In this document: piece after piece, positions 27,332 through 36,128 of the stretch
Layout of the letters: each line of letters starts with the position of its first letter
Numbering within the stretch: position 1 is the stretch's first letter
Assembly (NCBI RefSeq): GCF_003072505.1
Contig: NZ_NTGB01000001.1
Coordinates: 1,004,820-1,068,819 of the forward strand
Length of the DNA stretch: 64,000 nt
Source of the DNA: Polynucleobacter rarus
GTDB lineage: Bacteria; Pseudomonadota; Gammaproteobacteria; Burkholderiales; Burkholderiaceae
Direction: 5' to 3'
Made by a program: the position numbers and the translations under genes
The notes under the pieces: model-generated
Seen by the model: the letters and a program-made list of their open reading frames with translations, nothing else
The model's database searches: none
What the model was told of the DNA's origin: nothing

Positions 27332-29320
27332 ATGGCAACAAATAAAGAAAATTACAGCGAATCATCCATCAAAGTGTTAAAAGGCCTTGAGCCGGTAAAA
27401 CAACGACCAGGGATGTACACGCGGACAGATAATCCTTTGCATATTATTCAAGAGGTCATTGATAACGCCTCCGATGAAGCATTAGGAGGTCATGGCAAGG
27501 AAATTTCATTGACGATCCACATTGATGGCAGTATCAGTGTAGAAGACTTCGGCAGGGGTATTCCTGTTGGAATGCACCCAGATGAAAAAAAACCAGTTGT
27601 TGAAATTGTGTTTACCCAACTCCACGCTGGTGGAAAATTTGAAAAAGGCTCTGCTGGTGCTTATGCATTTTCGGGTGGGCTTCATGGCGTTGGTGTTTCA
27701 GTTACGAATGCATTATCAAAGCGTCTCGAAGTTCAAGTCTGTAGAGAAAAGTTTTTTTCTACTTTGGCATTTGAAAACGGCTTTTTAGTCGAAAACATTC
27801 AGTCAAATCCGATTATTAAGGGAAGTAAACAAAACGGTACAAAGGTTCGTGTTTGGCCAGATCCAAAGTACTTTGATTCCGCGATTATTCCATTGAATGA
27901 ATTACAGCGTTTGTTGAGATCAAAAGCTGTATTGCTGCCGGGTGTTAAGGTTAACTTAACCATCGAAAAAACCAATGATACTCAATCCTGGATTTATGAA
28001 AAAGGCTTAAGAGGGTATCTCGATGAGGCAATGGTTCAACTGGGTCATAGTGAATCGATTATTCCTCCATTTGAAGGTGAGCATTTTGCACATCCAGATG
28101 TTATAGGTGAAGAAAGTTTTGCTCAGGGTGAGGGTGCATCTTGGGTGGTGGCTTGGACTGAGTTCGGTAATCCAGTGCGTGAGAGTTATGTTAACTTAAT
28201 TCCTACAACAGCTGGTGGCACCCATGAAAGTGGTTTGCGTGAAGGACTCTTTAACGCTGTGAAGTCTTTTATTGAAATGCACGCTTTACTTCCAAAAGGC
28301 GTTAAGTTAATGCCTGATGATGTGTTTGCAAGGGCATCATTTGTACTTTCAGCTAAAGTTCTGGATCCTCAGTTCCAAGGACAGATTAAAGAACGTTTAA
28401 ATTCTAGAGATGCAGTACGTCTGGTCTCTGGATTTGTAAAATCGGCACTGGATTTATGGCTAAATGAACATGTTGATTTGGGTAAGAAACTTGCCGATTT
28501 AGTAATTAAGCAAGCGCAGGCAAGAACCAAGGCTGGTCAAAAAGTTGAGAAGAAGAAATCATCTGGCGTTGCTGTTCTTCCCGGCAAGTTAACCGATTGT
28601 GAAAGTGAAGATATCATCATCAATGAAATCTTTTTAGTAGAAGGCGATTCAGCTGGTGGCTCTGCCAAGATGGGGCGAAATAAAGAGTATCAGGCGATCT
28701 TACCTTTAAGAGGAAAGGTTCTCAATACTTGGGAGGCAGATAAAGATAGATTATTTGCTAATAATGAAGTTCATGATATTGCAGTGGCAATCGGTGTTGA
28801 TCCCCATGGAGTTGGTGATGATCCTGATTTAACGAATCTTCGCTACGGGAAAATTTGTATATTGTCCGATGCTGACGTTGACGGCTCTCATATTCAAGTT
28901 CTTTTATTAACGCTATTTTATAAACACTTCCCCAAATTAGTTGAACGTGGTCATATTTATGTAGCGAGACCACCCTTATTTAGAGTAGATGCGCCCGCCA
29001 GAGGAAAAAAACCTGCTCAAAAGATTTATGCTTTAGATCACCCTGAATTAAAAAGTATTGAAGACAAATTAATTAAAGATGGCCTAAAAGTTGGTAGTTG
29101 GCAAATTTCAAGGTTTAAAGGCTTAGGTGAAATGAGTCCTGAACAGTTATGGGAGACCACATTAAATCCTGATACTAGAAGATTGCTACCTATCTTAACT
29201 GGTAGCTTAGGTCTTGAAGACACAAACAAGTTGATGGATATGCTGATGGGTAAATCAGAATCATCGGCTCGCAGGTCTTGGTTAGAGGAACGTGGTAACG
29301 AAGTAGAGGCGGATATTTAA
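27332..29320 (+). CDS. parE: ParE, DNA topoisomerase IV subunit B
   Basis: ParE supplies the ATPase of topoisomerase IV, which unlinks daughter chromosomes. The 662-residue length fits ParE rather than GyrB. The GHKL ATPase shows EVIDNASDEALGGHG, DFGRGIPVG and SGGLHGVGVSVTNALS. The Toprim domain shows LVEGDSAGGSAKMGRN and DADVDGSHI. parC follows after three bases, so the holoenzyme is made from one operon. No clear ribosome site is seen before the ATG. Confidence 0.96.
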   Translation: MATNKENYSESSIKVLKGLEPVKQRPGMYTRTDNPLHIIQEVIDNASDEALGGHGKEISLTIHIDGSISVEDFGRGIPVGMHPDEKKPVVEIVFTQLHAGGKFEKGSAGAYAFSGGLHGVGVSVTNALSKRLEVQVCREKFFSTLAFENGFLVENIQSNPIIKGSKQNGTKVRVWPDPKYFDSAIIPLNELQRLLRSKAVLLPGVKVNLTIEKTNDTQSWIYEKGLRGYLDEAMVQLGHSESIIPPFEGEHFAHPDVIGEESFAQGEGASWVVAWTEFGNPVRESYVNLIPTTAGGTHESGLREGLFNAVKSFIEMHALLPKGVKLMPDDVFARASFVLSAKVLDPQFQGQIKERLNSRDAVRLVSGFVKSALDLWLNEHVDLGKKLADLVIKQAQARTKAGQKVEKKKSSGVAVLPGKLTDCESEDIIINEIFLVEGDSAGGSAKMGRNKEYQAILPLRGKVLNTWEADKDRLFANNEVHDIAVAIGVDPHGVGDDPDLTNLRYGKICILSDADVDGSHIQVLLLTLFYKHFPKLVERGHIYVARPPLFRVDAPARGKKPAQKIYALDHPELKSIEDKLIKDGLKVGSWQISRFKGLGEMSPEQLWETTLNPDTRRLLPILTGSLGLEDTNKLMDMLMGKSESSARRSWLEERGNEVEADI

Positions 29321-29323
29321 GTT

Positions 29324-31651
29324 ATGGCAAATAATGAATTAGATCTTTTTTCAAATATCCAACCAGAGGATCCTAATGATTCTTTGGTTTTGGGACATTT
29401 TGCTGAAAAAGCATATTTAGATTATGCAATTAGCGTAGTTAAAGGTCGTGCATTACCTGAGTTGGCTGATGGTCAAAAACCTGTTCAAAGAAGAATTCTT
29501 TACTCAATGAGCGAAATGGGTCTAAGGTTTGACTCTAAACCCGTGAAAAGTGCAAGGGTTGTTGGGGATGTATTGGGTAAGTTTCACCCGCATGGCGATC
29601 AATCTGCTTATGATGCATTGGTGCGATTGGCACAAAGTTTTAGTCTTCGATACCCCCTTATTGATGGGCAAGGTAATTTTGGCTCAAGGGATGGCGACGG
29701 TGCCGCAGCAATGCGATATACAGAAGCTCGACTCACGAAAATCTCGAGTTTATTATTAGACGAGCTTGATCAAGGTACAGTTGATTTCATTCCAAACTAT
29801 GATGGCTCTTTTACTGAACCAGCTTTACTCCCGGCACGACTACCCTTTGTTTTGTTAAATGGTGCTTCCGGAATTGCTGTTGGGATGGCAACAGAAATTC
29901 CCTCACATAATTTAGTAGAAGTAGCGGCAGCTAGCGTAGCAATCTTAAAAAACCCTAAAATTTCTGAGCAAGAAATTTTAAATATCATTCCTGGGCCTGA
30001 TTTTCCGGGTGGTGGACAAATTATTTCGCCAATTCAAGAAATCCAAGAAATATATAAGCAAGGTCGTGGCAGTCTCAAAATGAGAGCACGTTGGAACATT
30101 GAAGAATTAGCCCGTGGACAATGGAAGCTTGTTATTACAGAAATGCCTCCAAATGCCTCTACTCAAAAAGTGCTTCAAGAAATCGAAGAACTAACGAATC
30201 CAAAAGTAAAAATTGGTAAAAAATCTTTATCTGCTGACCAAAACTCCTTAAAGCAAGCCGCATTAGCCATGCTTGATGGCGTTCGCGATGAGTCGAGTAA
30301 AGATGCTGCTGTTCGTTTGGTTTTTGAACCTAAATCAAAAAATATTGATGTAAATGAATTTGCTAATTTTTTACTTGCTCACACCTCTCTTGAGTCGAAT
30401 GCGTCCATTAATTTGGTCATGATTGGAACCGATGGTCGTCCGAGACAAAAGGGTTTGTTGGCCATTCTGCAGGAATGGGCCCAATTCCGGATTCAGACGG
30501 TTACAAGAAGAACTGCTTTTCGCTTAAAGAAGGTTGAAGATCGTATTCACATCCTAGAAGGGCGTCAATTAATTCTTTTAAATATTGATGAAGTCATTCA
30601 AATTATTCGTGCGAGTGACGAGCCTAAAAAAGATTTGATGGAGGCTTTTAATTTATCTGAGCGCCAAGCGGATGACATTCTCGAGATTCGATTACGTCAA
30701 TTAGCAAGACTTGAAGCAATTAAGATTGAACAAGAACTAAGTCAGTTGAATCAAGAGAAGGAAGACTTAACCAATTTATTAGGTAATGATTCTGTGATGC
30801 GTCGTCGCATCATCAAAGAAATTGAAGCTGATAGTAAGATGTTTGGCGACTCCAGAAGAACCTTAATTCAAGAAGAGAAACGTTCTATTATTCAAACCAA
30901 AGTGATAGATGAGCCTGTGACGGTGATTGTTTCTCAAAAAGGCTGGGTAAGATCTCGTTTAGGTCACGGACATGATCCCCTCCAATTTTCATTTAAGGCG
31001 GGTGATAATTTATACGCCGTGTTTGAGTGTCGAACGGTCGATTTTATCTTAGGTATGGGCAGTAATGGCCGCGTATACAGCGTGGCTGTTTCCGATCTGC
31101 CCGGTGCTAGAGGAGATGGTGTACCGATGACATCACTGGTCAGTATGGTTTCAGGGACACAAATGGTCTCTTTTTATGCCGGTCAGTTAGATGATTTAGT
31201 TCTTATCGCAATGTCATCTGGTAATGGGTTTTTAGCCAATGTTGCTGATATGGTTACCAGAAATAAAGCAGGTAAATCCTTTGTAGGGCTTAACGAGAAG
31301 TTTTTACCAGCAGATAGTATTCTGCCCCTGTACAAGATACGTGATTCGATGAAGCAGGTTGCATGTTATTCATCCGACGGGAAATTACTAACTTTCGATC
31401 TTACCGAATTGAAACGATTACCGTCTGGAGGAAAAGGCGTTATTTTGATGGATTTAGGTGACAAAGCACAATTATTAAGTGCTATTTGCTTTGATGAACA
31501 AGGCTTGTTAATAGAAGGTTTAGGTCGCGCTAATAAGCCAAGCTCAGTAACATTAAGCATGAAGACATTGTTGACCTATAAGACTTCAAGAGCCAAAAAA
31601 GGTCAATTTGTCGAGCCGAGGTTAAAAGAAGCAGTCTTGAAGCCAGTCTAA
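29324..31651 (+). CDS. parC: ParC, DNA topoisomerase IV subunit A
   Basis: This 775-residue cleavage subunit has the winged-helix DNA-gate core with the catalytic tyrosine in [11 protein letters not shown] (about residue 130) and the tower and coiled-coil regions. The C-terminal β-pinwheel is shorter and more divergent than in GyrA, with no GyrA box. The quinolone-determining loop reads [12 protein letters not shown]. It is encoded directly after parE. Converging hairpins follow its stop codon. Confidence 0.96.
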   Translation: MANNELDLFSNIQPEDPNDSLVLGHFAEKAYLDYAISVVKGRALPELADGQKPVQRRILYSMSEMGLRFDSKPVKSARVVGDVLGKFHPHGDQSAYDALVRLAQSFSLRYPLIDGQGNFGSRDGDGAAAMRYTEARLTKISSLLLDELDQGTVDFIPNYDGSFTEPALLPARLPFVLLNGASGIAVGMATEIPSHNLVEVAAASVAILKNPKISEQEILNIIPGPDFPGGGQIISPIQEIQEIYKQGRGSLKMRARWNIEELARGQWKLVITEMPPNASTQKVLQEIEELTNPKVKIGKKSLSADQNSLKQAALAMLDGVRDESSKDAAVRLVFEPKSKNIDVNEFANFLLAHTSLESNASINLVMIGTDGRPRQKGLLAILQEWAQFRIQTVTRRTAFRLKKVEDRIHILEGRQLILLNIDEVIQIIRASDEPKKDLMEAFNLSERQADDILEIRLRQLARLEAIKIEQELSQLNQEKEDLTNLLGNDSVMRRRIIKEIEADSKMFGDSRRTLIQEEKRSIIQTKVIDEPVTVIVSQKGWVRSRLGHGHDPLQFSFKAGDNLYAVFECRTVDFILGMGSNGRVYSVAVSDLPGARGDGVPMTSLVSMVSGTQMVSFYAGQLDDLVLIAMSSGNGFLANVADMVTRNKAGKSFVGLNEKFLPADSILPLYKIRDSMKQVACYSSDGKLLTFDLTELKRLPSGGKGVILMDLGDKAQLLSAICFDEQGLLIEGLGRANKPSSVTLSMKTLLTYKTSRAKKGQFVEPRLKEAVLKPV

Positions 31652-31655
31652 TCGG

Positions 31656-31739
31656 TTAGTTGAACTTAGCTTAACTAAATCAGTTCATCCAGTTCAACAA
31701 AGTTAGGTTTGATTGAACTTAACTTTTCAGGATGAACTG
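31656..31739. terminator. Nested hairpins between parC and the RidA-like gene
   Basis: Two structures lie in the convergent gap. TTAGTT...AACTAA at 31656-31678 forms an 8-bp stem with a 7-base loop. A larger one has arms CAGTTCATCC (31681-31690) and GGATGAACTG (31730-31739), with an inner AGTTCAA/TTGAACT pair at 31691-31697 and 31713-31719. Neither has a classical T tract, so bidirectional termination is likely but not certain. Confidence 0.5.
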
Positions 31740-31760
31740 ATCGTCATTAATGATATTTGA

Positions 31761-32249
31761 TTATTGTTTCGAAATTTCTGCAATGAGTTCAATCTCAACG
31801 CACACTCCCATCGGTAACTGATTTACTCCCACAGCACTTCTGGCATGTTTGCCTGCGTCTCCGAACACTTCGACGAGAAGTTCGGAACAGCCATTGGTAA
31901 CTAAATGGTGTTCGGTAAACTCTGGTGTACAGTTGACGAAACTACTTACTTTAATAATGCGTTGGACAGAATCTAAATCTCCCAAATGCTTTTCTAAGGT
32001 TGCTAACAAATCAATTGCAACTGATCTTGCGGCGAGTTTACCTTCATCAGTAGTTAATTCCCGTCCTAGCTTGCCAACCCAAGGAATACCGTCTTTTTTA
32101 GCAATATGTCCTGATAAATAGACTAGGTTACCAACGTGGGTTGACATGACATAAGAAGCTGCGGGCGCCGAGGGCTTTGTTAAAACAATGCCAAGATTTT
32201 CAAGGCGTTTGGAAATCTGTGAATGTGTGTCGACCATTATTTTTTTCAT
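31761..32249 (-). CDS. RidA family protein (YjgF/YER057c/UK114)
   Basis: This 162-residue protein belongs to the larger RidA-like subgroup: LVYLSGHIAKKDGIPWVGKLG, then VQRIIKVSSFVNCTPEFTEHH and the C-terminal HARSAVGVNQLPMGVCVEIELIAEI. The arginine in KHARSAVG sits where RidA binds the carboxylate of imine or enamine substrates. RidA proteins hydrolyse reactive enamines made by PLP enzymes; this longer branch may have another substrate. The start has AAGG seven bases upstream. It is convergent with parC and follows the VWA gene after a 38-base gap. Confidence 0.9.
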   Translation of the reverse strand: MKKIMVDTHSQISKRLENLGIVLTKPSAPAASYVMSTHVGNLVYLSGHIAKKDGIPWVGKLGRELTTDEGKLAARSVAIDLLATLEKHLGDLDSVQRIIKVSSFVNCTPEFTEHHLVTNGCSELLVEVFGDAGKHARSAVGVNQLPMGVCVEIELIAEISKQ

Positions 32250-32287
32250 ATATCAACCTTAATATTTGTCATTCATATTATAAAGGA

Positions 32288-33463
32288 CTACTTGGATAAT
32301 TCATTCATGGCAGTTTCAAGACCAATTAAGGTCACGGGATACATTTTTCCACGCATTAATTCTTTGATAATACCAACAGATTGGCGGTATTGCCAAACTC
32401 CTTCTGGTTCAGGATTTAACCAAATTACTTTTTTAAAGTGCTCAAGGATTCGATTGATCCAAGTTGCGCCAGCTTCACTGTTGCTGTACTCAACTGATCC
32501 ACCAACAGATAAAATTTCATAAGGACTCATCGTCGCATCACCAACAAAAATGACTTTATATTCAGAACTATACTTATTAAGAATATCCATCGTATCGAAT
32601 TTTTCTAAATGTCTTCTTTGATTGTTTTTCCAAACATAATCATATAAACAGTTATGAAAGTAATAATATTCAAGGTGTTTTAACTCAGTTTTTGCTGCTG
32701 AAAACAATTCTTCAACACGTTGAATGTGATCATCCATCGAGCCACCTACGTCCATTAACAAGATGACCTTAATATTGTTATGACGCTCAGGGCGCATTTT
32801 TATATCTAAGTAGCCTGCATTGGCTGCCGTCGAATGAATCGTATTATCTAAATCAAATTCATCGGCAATGCCTGTTCTAGTAAATTGGCGCAGACGTCGT
32901 AAAGCCATTTTAATATTACGTATATTTAACTCTTGCCGATCATCATAATCTTGGAAAGTTCTTTTTTCCCAGACCTTTAGGGCTGTTCGATTTCCAGCAC
33001 TTTCACCTTTCATCCTAAAGCCCTCAGGGTGATAGCCGCTATGACCAAAGGGAGACGATCCACCCGTGCCGATCCATTTACTGCCGCCTTCGTGACGACT
33101 ATTTTGTTCTTTCATCAATTCATCAAGTCGTTTCATTAAGGCATCTAAACCGCCCAATTTTTCAATCTTCGCCTTTTCCTCAGGCGTTAATTCTTTTTGG
33201 AGTTGCTTAATTAACCAATCATCTTCAATCTGCCCAGACAACTCAATGATCGATTCAACCCCCGCAAAGTATTTTGAAAAAACTTGATCAAATCGATCAA
33301 AAAATTTTTCATCCTTGACTAAAGTCAGTCGAGCTAAAAAATAAAAATCTTGAATCGAGGGTGGGATTACTTCATTCTTCAATGCGCTGAGTAGGGTTAA
33401 GTACTCACCAATAGAAACTGGGATTTTTTGATTTCGAAGTTGAAAGAAAAATTCAATCAGCAT
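32288..33463 (-). CDS. VWA domain-containing CoxE-like protein
   Basis: This 391-residue protein has a C-terminal von Willebrand A domain with the metal-site motif VILLMDVGGSMDDH (DxGxS) and a helical, charged N-terminal half. A Gly/Ser/His-rich linker lies at about residues 120-150. Such proteins pair with MoxR AAA+ ATPases as metal-insertion or complex-maturation chaperones. Here the MoxR gene is directly upstream with a two-base gap. Two small cytochromes c lie divergently beyond MoxR. The client protein is unknown. Confidence 0.9.
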   Translation of the reverse strand: MLIEFFFQLRNQKIPVSIGEYLTLLSALKNEVIPPSIQDFYFLARLTLVKDEKFFDRFDQVFSKYFAGVESIIELSGQIEDDWLIKQLQKELTPEEKAKIEKLGGLDALMKRLDELMKEQNSRHEGGSKWIGTGGSSPFGHSGYHPEGFRMKGESAGNRTALKVWEKRTFQDYDDRQELNIRNIKMALRRLRQFTRTGIADEFDLDNTIHSTAANAGYLDIKMRPERHNNIKVILLMDVGGSMDDHIQRVEELFSAAKTELKHLEYYYFHNCLYDYVWKNNQRRHLEKFDTMDILNKYSSEYKVIFVGDATMSPYEILSVGGSVEYSNSEAGATWINRILEHFKKVIWLNPEPEGVWQYRQSVGIIKELMRGKMYPVTLIGLETAMNELSK

Positions 33464-33465
33464 GA

Positions 33466-34335
33466 TTACCGATGGTTTTTATTCATCATCATTAAACGTT
33501 CAAAAAGTCGAATGTCCTGCTCATTTTTTAATAAGGCTCCTTGTAAAGGAGGGATAGAACTCATTTGTTCTTTTGATTGTAAAAGTTCAGAAGGAATATC
33601 ATCGGCCATTAAAAGTTTTAGCCAATCAATGAATTCGGAGGTAGAGGGCTTTTTTTTAATCCCGGGCATATTTCTAACTTCATAGAAAATTCGCAGAGCG
33701 GCAGATAAAAGGTCTTTTTTGATATTTGGATAATGAACGTCGACAATTTTAAGCATTGTTACTGCGTCTGGAAAAGCAATGTAATGAAAAAAACACCTTC
33801 TTAAAAAAGCGTCAGGTAATTCTTTTTCATTATTCGAGGTAATAATCACAATCGGGCGAAATTTCGCTTGAATTAATTGCCGCGTTTCATAGACATAAAA
33901 TTCCATCTTATCAATTTCCCTTAATAGGTCATTGGGAAACTCAATGTCTGCTTTATCAATTTCGTCAATTAAAAGAACGGTCTGTTGGTTTGCCTCAAAA
34001 GCTTGCCATAGAACACCTTTAACAATGTAGTTAGAAATTTCGTGTACTTTGGCATCTCCTAGTTGTGAGTCCTTCAAACGACTCACAGCATCATATTCGT
34101 AGAGCCCTTGTTGCGCTTTCGTCGAGGATTTAATATGCCATTGTAATAATGGCAACCCAAGCGAATTAGCCACTTCTTCAGCTAACATCGTTTTACCAGT
34201 GCCCGGTTCTCCCTTAATCAGAAGAGGCTTTTGTAAAATCATTGCTGCATTGACAGCAAGTTGCAAATCATCCGTGGCTACGTACTGCTCTGAACCACTA
34301 AAACGATGGGTTGGAGTTTGGTCGGGGTTATTCAT
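33466..34335 (-). CDS. MoxR family AAA+ ATPase
   Basis: This 289-residue ATPase has Walker A GEPGTGKTMLAEEVA (about 40-54), Walker B VLLIDEIDKAD, sensor ITSNNEKELPDAFLRRC with the arginine finger region, and a C-terminal helical lid. MoxR proteins work with a VWA partner to mature or activate enzymes, and the CoxE-like VWA gene follows immediately. The pair is divergent from two cytochrome c genes across a 179-base AT-rich gap, which hints that a respiratory component is the client. Confidence 0.93.
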   Translation of the reverse strand: MNNPDQTPTHRFSGSEQYVATDDLQLAVNAAMILQKPLLIKGEPGTGKTMLAEEVANSLGLPLLQWHIKSSTKAQQGLYEYDAVSRLKDSQLGDAKVHEISNYIVKGVLWQAFEANQQTVLLIDEIDKADIEFPNDLLREIDKMEFYVYETRQLIQAKFRPIVIITSNNEKELPDAFLRRCFFHYIAFPDAVTMLKIVDVHYPNIKKDLLSAALRIFYEVRNMPGIKKKPSTSEFIDWLKLLMADDIPSELLQSKEQMSSIPPLQGALLKNEQDIRLFERLMMMNKNHR

Positions 34336-34514
34336 AATTTAAAAAATAATGTTGTAAAAAATAGTTGTCGTAATAAAAATATTTAGCACCTTTATCTTTA
34401 TAATAATAAATTGGTTCAATTCTGATTATTAACAATAACTCAACAATAAATTAAAGATAGTCCACTATACTATTATTCGTTACAGATTTTTTACACTACA
34501 ACACACTTTTTATT

Positions 34515-34895
34515 ATGACAAAAACTATATGTTCTCAAGACAAATTGCGCTTAACTAGCTTGATTTTGTTTACCTTCGCGCTTTCCTCAAATGCTTTTGC
34601 TCAACAAGATGTCAAAGGTGATGCTGAAAAGGGTGCAACTAAAGTAAGTTTATGCGCCGGTTGCCATGCAATTCCTGGTTATCGCTCTTCAGTTCCTGAA
34701 ATTTACTCAGTGCCGATGATTGGTGGTCAGTCTGCCTCTTATATCGTTTCAGCACTGAGCGCATACAAAAAAGGGGAGCGTAAGCACCCAACCATGAGGG
34801 GTATTGCTGGTTCTTTATCTGATCAAGATATGGCTGATATTGCTGTTTATTATTCAGCACAAAATTTAGACACAAAGCCCAACAAACTAAAATAA
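34515..34895 (+). CDS. Small periplasmic c-type cytochrome (class I)
   Basis: This 126-residue protein has a signal peptide (about 1-33, ending SNAFAQQ) and a single haem-binding CAGCH. A downstream methionine in KHPTMRGIAG is the likely sixth ligand. The closing LSDQDMADIAVYYSAQ helix is typical of c4/c553-like domains. It is followed after 26 bases by a second cytochrome of similar design. It probably shuttles electrons to a terminal oxidase. Confidence 0.9.
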   Translation: MTKTICSQDKLRLTSLILFTFALSSNAFAQQDVKGDAEKGATKVSLCAGCHAIPGYRSSVPEIYSVPMIGGQSASYIVSALSAYKKGERKHPTMRGIAGSLSDQDMADIAVYYSAQNLDTKPNKLK

Positions 34896-34921
34896 TCTAC
34901 GAGAATTAAGAAAGCCCCAAA

Positions 34922-35269
34922 ATGAAAAATTCAATCATCTTTACTTTGATAGCCTCCTTTTTCATAGCAACTCCTGTATTTGCAGGAAATATTGCAGCAG
35001 GAAAAGAATTAGTTGCAAAAAATAATTGTAATTCTTGCCATGGTCCTGATTTAAAGCAACCTATTGCTCCCGGTTATCCTAAGATTGCTGGTCAACACGA
35101 AGATTACCTTTTTTACGCATTAAAGTCTTATCAAGTGGAAAATAATCCTCATGTCGGTCGGGCCAACGCCATCATGGGTGGTCAAGCTAAGCAATTTACA
35201 CAAGCGCAATTGAAAGATCTGGCTGCTTATATAGCTTCCTTACCTGGCGATTTCGTCGTTAAAAAGTAA
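34922..35269 (+). CDS. Small periplasmic c-type cytochrome (class I), second copy
   Basis: This 115-residue protein has a signal peptide (1-21, ending TPVFAG), one CNSCHG haem site and a candidate Met ligand in ANAIMGGQAKQF. LKDLAAYIASLPG closes the fold. Together with the preceding gene it resembles the two halves of a dihaem cytochrome c4 encoded as separate proteins. They are evidently co-transcribed. Confidence 0.9.
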   Translation: MKNSIIFTLIASFFIATPVFAGNIAAGKELVAKNNCNSCHGPDLKQPIAPGYPKIAGQHEDYLFYALKSYQVENNPHVGRANAIMGGQAKQFTQAQLKDLAAYIASLPGDFVVKK

Positions 35270-35280
35270 ATTTGCTAATC

Positions 35281-35303
35281 AAGGAAGGTAATGTGCCTTC
35301 CTT
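35281..35303. terminator. Hairpin after the cytochrome genes
   Basis: AAGGAAGG (35281-35288) and CCTTCCTT (35296-35303) pair perfectly over eight bases around a seven-base loop. It sits in the convergent gap before the FCD regulator gene. No T run follows, so it is a moderate terminator candidate for either strand. Confidence 0.55.
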
Positions 35304-35355
35304 AACTAGCTGCTTTAATCAGGTGCTATAACCAACTGCTTTAACCAGCTGCTTT
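35304..35355. repeat. Imperfect 26-bp tandem duplication at the 3' end of the FCD regulator gene
   Basis: The 26-base unit at 35304-35329 is repeated at 35330-35355 with 21 of 26 matches (both contain CTGCTTTAA). The second copy includes the last codons and stop of the GntR gene. The duplication therefore either extended the gene's 3' flank or replaced its original end. Confidence 0.6.
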
Positions 35356-35973
35356 TTGTCCCTGTAAAAGGTGGCTCTTCATTAGTGATTTTGCTTCTTC
35401 TGGTTTTCGGTCAATTAATGCAGACATTATTTTCCGATGTTCCAGCAAAGATTGCTCTACTCGGCCAATTTTTCTTAGCGAATTTTTTCTTTGTAATTTC
35501 AGAACCTGCCTGAGGTCCTGAATTACTTTTCTCATCCAAGGATTACCTGCTATTTGTTGTATTAAATCGTGAAACTCTTGATTTAACTCAAAAAACCCAT
35601 CTATATCACGATCAGCGGCTGCCTTTTCTAGACGCGTATGTAATTTATCTAATTGTTCAAGCTCGCTCTCATTTGCATTGCTTGCAACATCAAATGCGGC
35701 TTGAGCCTCCAGGATTGAAATGACCTCAAAAATATTCACCAAGTCTTGGTTGTCTACCTCAGTAACGTAAGCACCACGTCTTAGTTTCATGGTCACTAAG
35801 CCTTCTGCAGCTAAAACCTTAATTGCCTCTCGCAGGGGCGTGCGACTAATTTCTAACTCTTGAGTAATCTCTTTTTCATTGATCCAGGCGCCAGGTTTTA
35901 ATTGATGTTGAAATATTTTTTCACGAATTACATCTGCAATATCAAGATAAAGAGGTCTTGATGAAAGACTCAT
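35341..35973 (-). CDS. GntR family transcriptional regulator, FadR/FCD type
   Basis: This 210-residue regulator has a winged helix (about 5-75, with ITQELEISRTPLREAIKVLAAEG) and an all-helical FCD domain. Metal or ligand histidines lie in LNQEFHDLIQQIAGNPWM, LLEHRKIMSALID and MKSHLLQG. It is divergent from the methylmalonyl-CoA mutase operon, across a gap holding a near-perfect 22-bp palindrome. FCD regulators often sense carboxylic acids, so propionate or a pathway acid is a reasonable effector, though this is inferred. Confidence 0.9.
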   Translation of the reverse strand: MSLSSRPLYLDIADVIREKIFQHQLKPGAWINEKEITQELEISRTPLREAIKVLAAEGLVTMKLRRGAYVTEVDNQDLVNIFEVISILEAQAAFDVASNANESELEQLDKLHTRLEKAAADRDIDGFFELNQEFHDLIQQIAGNPWMRKVIQDLRQVLKLQRKNSLRKIGRVEQSLLEHRKIMSALIDRKPEEAKSLMKSHLLQGQKAAG

Positions 35974-36025
35974 TTTTATATTCCTTTTGGTAGAGTTTCG
36001 TTGAACGAAGTTTGAATAGCAATTT

Positions 36026-36047
36026 TGAATGCATAATTATGAATTCA
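36026..36047. promoter_or_regulatory. 22-bp inverted repeat, candidate operator of the propionate operon
   Basis: TGAATGCATAA and TTATGAATTCA form a 22-base palindrome with one mismatched pair. An outer TAGCAA (36017-36022) and TTGCTA (36050-36055) extend the symmetry with a one-base offset. It lies between the divergent FCD regulator and methylmalonyl-CoA mutase genes, about 80 bases before the mutase start. Confidence 0.55.
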
Positions 36048-36128
36048 TTTTGCTATTTCTTTTCTTGTCTGTCAATGTTATCCTAGAGGAATAAATGAAA
36101 ATTAACTATTTTTAAAAGGTAGGGTTTT

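Noticed and set aside
29580..29640. ParC has Gln at the position of E. coli Ser80, a quinolone-resistance site
   Set aside because: GDQSAYDAL (or GDQAAYDAL) appears normal for ParC of Burkholderiales, so it does not indicate selected resistance.
34515..35269. The two cytochromes c as one frameshifted dihaem cytochrome c4
   Set aside because: Each has its own signal peptide and stop, and 26 bases separate them, so they are two genes.
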